Source: JAGQPD01 sp020426865 (GTDB lineage: Bacteria > Planctomycetota > Planctomycetia > Pirellulales > Pirellulaceae). Taken from it: a stretch of DNA of 64,000 nt. Numbering within the stretch: position 1 is the first letter of the stretch; each line of letters begins with the position of its first letter. Shown here piece after piece: positions 62,868-64,000 of the stretch. Both the position numbers and the translations under genes were made by a program. The stretch spans positions 1,116,001 to 1,180,000 of the forward strand of contig JAWKTN010000001.1 in NCBI GenBank assembly GCA_041399065.1, written 5' to 3'. The notes beneath the pieces are model-generated. The model searched no databases. It worked only from the letters and a program-made list of their open reading frames with translations, and was not told where the DNA came from.

Positions 62868-63176
62868 GCAAGGACATTTGGCAGATTCTAGGACCTGGAA
62901 GGGCAAATTCCGCTAAGTCGTGCGGGAATGCCGGCGTTGCAGCCCGGCGCACCACGCCGCCGTACCACAGCGACCGCCGACTCGCCCCTACCGTAGCGGG
63001 TCCGAGCACTCTTTGACAAGATGATTCCCCCTTGGGCGCGATTCGCACGCGATTCGCACGCGGGCCGCCAGCCCGCGGCAACGAACGTTGACGGTTGCGT
63101 CCAAAAGTTTTACGATCCTGTTTGGATTTCCCCCTTTATCAAATTTTTACGGACCGCCTATTCTAAGGAGACGACC
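62868..63176. other. Intergenic region
   Basis: Divergent stretch of about 300 bases; promoters of the TPR gene and the L7/L12-like gene are expected. CTAAGGAG precedes the latter. No RNA gene seen. Confidence 0.4.
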
Positions 63177-63500
63177 ATGCCATTGTTTGAAGTGGAGACG
63201 GACGCACACATAATCATCACTTGGGCCGATAACGACGATTCCGCTCGCGATGTCGTCGCCGACGCCTATCCAACCGATACCGTCATTCGTTTGACGAAGC
63301 GTCCGCGGGATACTTGGGTGATTTCCAAAGCTGCCCTTGGAATTACAGCCCAGGTCGATCCTTGTTCGATGGCCCGCGATTGCCTTGCGAAAGCGGCCGG
63401 AGATAAAGTCCACGCGATCCGGCTCTACATGCAAGAAACCGGCACCGATTTGACTCACGCCCGAAAAGTCATCGAATCCAACATGGTCATGGGCTGGTAG
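63177..63500 (+). CDS. L7/L12 C-terminal-domain-like protein
   Basis: 107 residues with CTAAGGAGACGACC before ATG 63177. The C-terminal 30 residues (VHAIRLYMQETGTDLTHARK, VIESNM) resemble the ribosomal L7/L12 C-terminal domain (I..YRE.TGL.L.EAK..VE); the N-terminal part is beta-rich. Such proteins occur widely in planctomycetes and have no defined role. It is not the ribosomal gene. Confidence 0.7.
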   Translation: MPLFEVETDAHIIITWADNDDSARDVVADAYPTDTVIRLTKRPRDTWVISKAALGITAQVDPCSMARDCLAKAAGDKVHAIRLYMQETGTDLTHARKVIESNMVMGW

Positions 63501-63588
63501 GTATTACTTCCCAATCCCAATCCTCAACATCGCAAAGGGGCGGTTCGTCGTGATACCACGGCGATTCACCTTGGCCGATGGATGGCGC

Positions 63589-64000
63589 CTAGCGTCGGAC
63601 TGTTTCATAGTCATCCAGGTCGGACGTGCTGCCTGGCCGCCATGATTTTGGCGATTGGTTGCGCTCTTGTGCAATCTCTGCATACGATGCGTTGGCGATG
63701 GACGACGGCGAATCTTCCAGCGGCTCCAGATAGCCCGCTTGCGTCGCGATTCCGTCGACGTTGTCGGCAAGCGTGTCGCGGTAAGCCGGCGCTTGATAGC
63801 CCCCGTCGGAGTAGTTGCGATCGCTCGCGGCGTCACTGCGTGAACTCTGTTGACGATAGTCGCCTCGATCGTATTGAGTGTCGTATTGACTGTTGTAGCC
63901 TCCGTCATAACCGCCAGCGCCCGAGGTCCGATAGCCTCCCGGCTCGCCGTAACGACTTGATCGATCGTCACTTCCATCGTCGTTATTATTGCTGTCGGTA
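63589..64000 (-). CDS. Tyr/Gly/Asp-rich protein, 5' end outside window
   Basis: The frame is open from the window edge to TAG at 63589-63591. The visible 136 residues are low in complexity (YGEPGGYRTSGAGGYDGGYN, SQYDTQYDRGDYRQQSSRSD) and end with IAQERNQSPKSW ... DLDDYETVRR. It looks like the C-terminal tail of an exported or membrane protein. A longer-looking frame on the same strand (63504-63977) lies in another phase and is rejected. Confidence 0.6.
   Translation of the reverse strand, partial: TDSNNNDDGSDDRSSRYGEPGGYRTSGAGGYDGGYNSQYDTQYDRGDYRQQSSRSDAASDRNYSDGGYQAPAYRDTLADNVDGIATQAGYLEPLEDSPSSIANASYAEIAQERNQSPKSWRPGSTSDLDDYETVRR

Noticed and set aside
63504..63977. Longer minus-strand open frame at the right edge
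   Set aside because: It is Arg/Thr-rich in a way typical of a shifted reading of low-complexity DNA; the phase ending at 63589 gives a sensible Tyr/Gly-rich tail.

Overview
The window looks like chromosomal DNA of a planctomycete, probably a Pirellulales-type bacterium, that has taken up mobile DNA. The assignment rests on a 2,094-residue secreted protein with the planctomycete-type leader motif EPLEPRQLLAA, lamin-tail, CotH and dockerin modules (4110-10394), a membrane protein with a squalene-cyclase-like fold, and integrases of the kind common in planctomycetes. No rRNA operon or CRISPR array was found.

Layout. (1) 1-21178 is core chromosome: a divergent pair of Mur-ligase paralogues, an HTH-PtsN regulator, the giant exported protein, then rimO-pgsA-CPBP protease, a Gfo/Idh oxidoreductase, an LpxL-like acyltransferase, a Rieske ferredoxin, a GNAT protein, ispG, trmL and the cyclase-like protein. 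(2) 21662-27950 is an integration scar next to a tRNA-Met(CAT) gene: an intact tyrosine integrase, a frame-broken second copy of an integrase 3' end, and a PHP-SMC-type ATPase (TrlF-like) whose 5' end has no normal start codon. (3) 27952-60485 is a 32.5-kb plasmid-like integrated element bounded by a perfect 23-bp direct repeat. The right copy lies inside a complete tRNA-Asp(GTC) gene, beside the element's own integrase. (4) 60514-64000 returns to chromosome: a small membrane protein, a degenerate GGDEF protein, a TPR membrane protein, an L7/L12-like protein and the end of a Tyr/Gly/Asp-rich protein.

The element carries plasmid machinery: a RepA-type initiator with an iteron array, ParA/ParB, a MobF relaxase-helicase with a possible oriT hairpin, a second ParB-like protein behind a 27-bp palindrome, a VirD4-like ATPase among small membrane proteins, a TOPRIM primase, an AlpA/Xis-like HTH protein and a tyrosine integrase. 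I see no VirB4 or other type IV secretion genes, so it looks mobilizable, or it uses transfer machinery I do not recognise. An IS110-type insertion splits the small-membrane-protein operon; removing it restores a plausible stop codon and ribosome-binding site.

The cargo includes likely conflict or defence genes: a zinc-ribbon/TIR/winged-helix protein beside a membrane protein, a serine recombinase, an AbrB-PIN toxin-antitoxin pair whose toxin is frameshifted, a WGR-domain protein, an ankyrin protein, a zinc-ribbon membrane protein, a two-gene unit joining a putative HEPN protein to a small membrane protein, an orphan DNA methyltransferase, and an OLD-type ATPase-TOPRIM nuclease. The best candidates for undescribed systems are the HEPN/membrane pair (34541-36431), the TIR cluster (28734-31176), the XRE-TM-TPR protein divergent from an ECF sigma factor (46760-50518), and the VirD4-like ATPase with its membrane partners (51332-57493). 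All functions are inferred from motifs read by eye; no database search was run.
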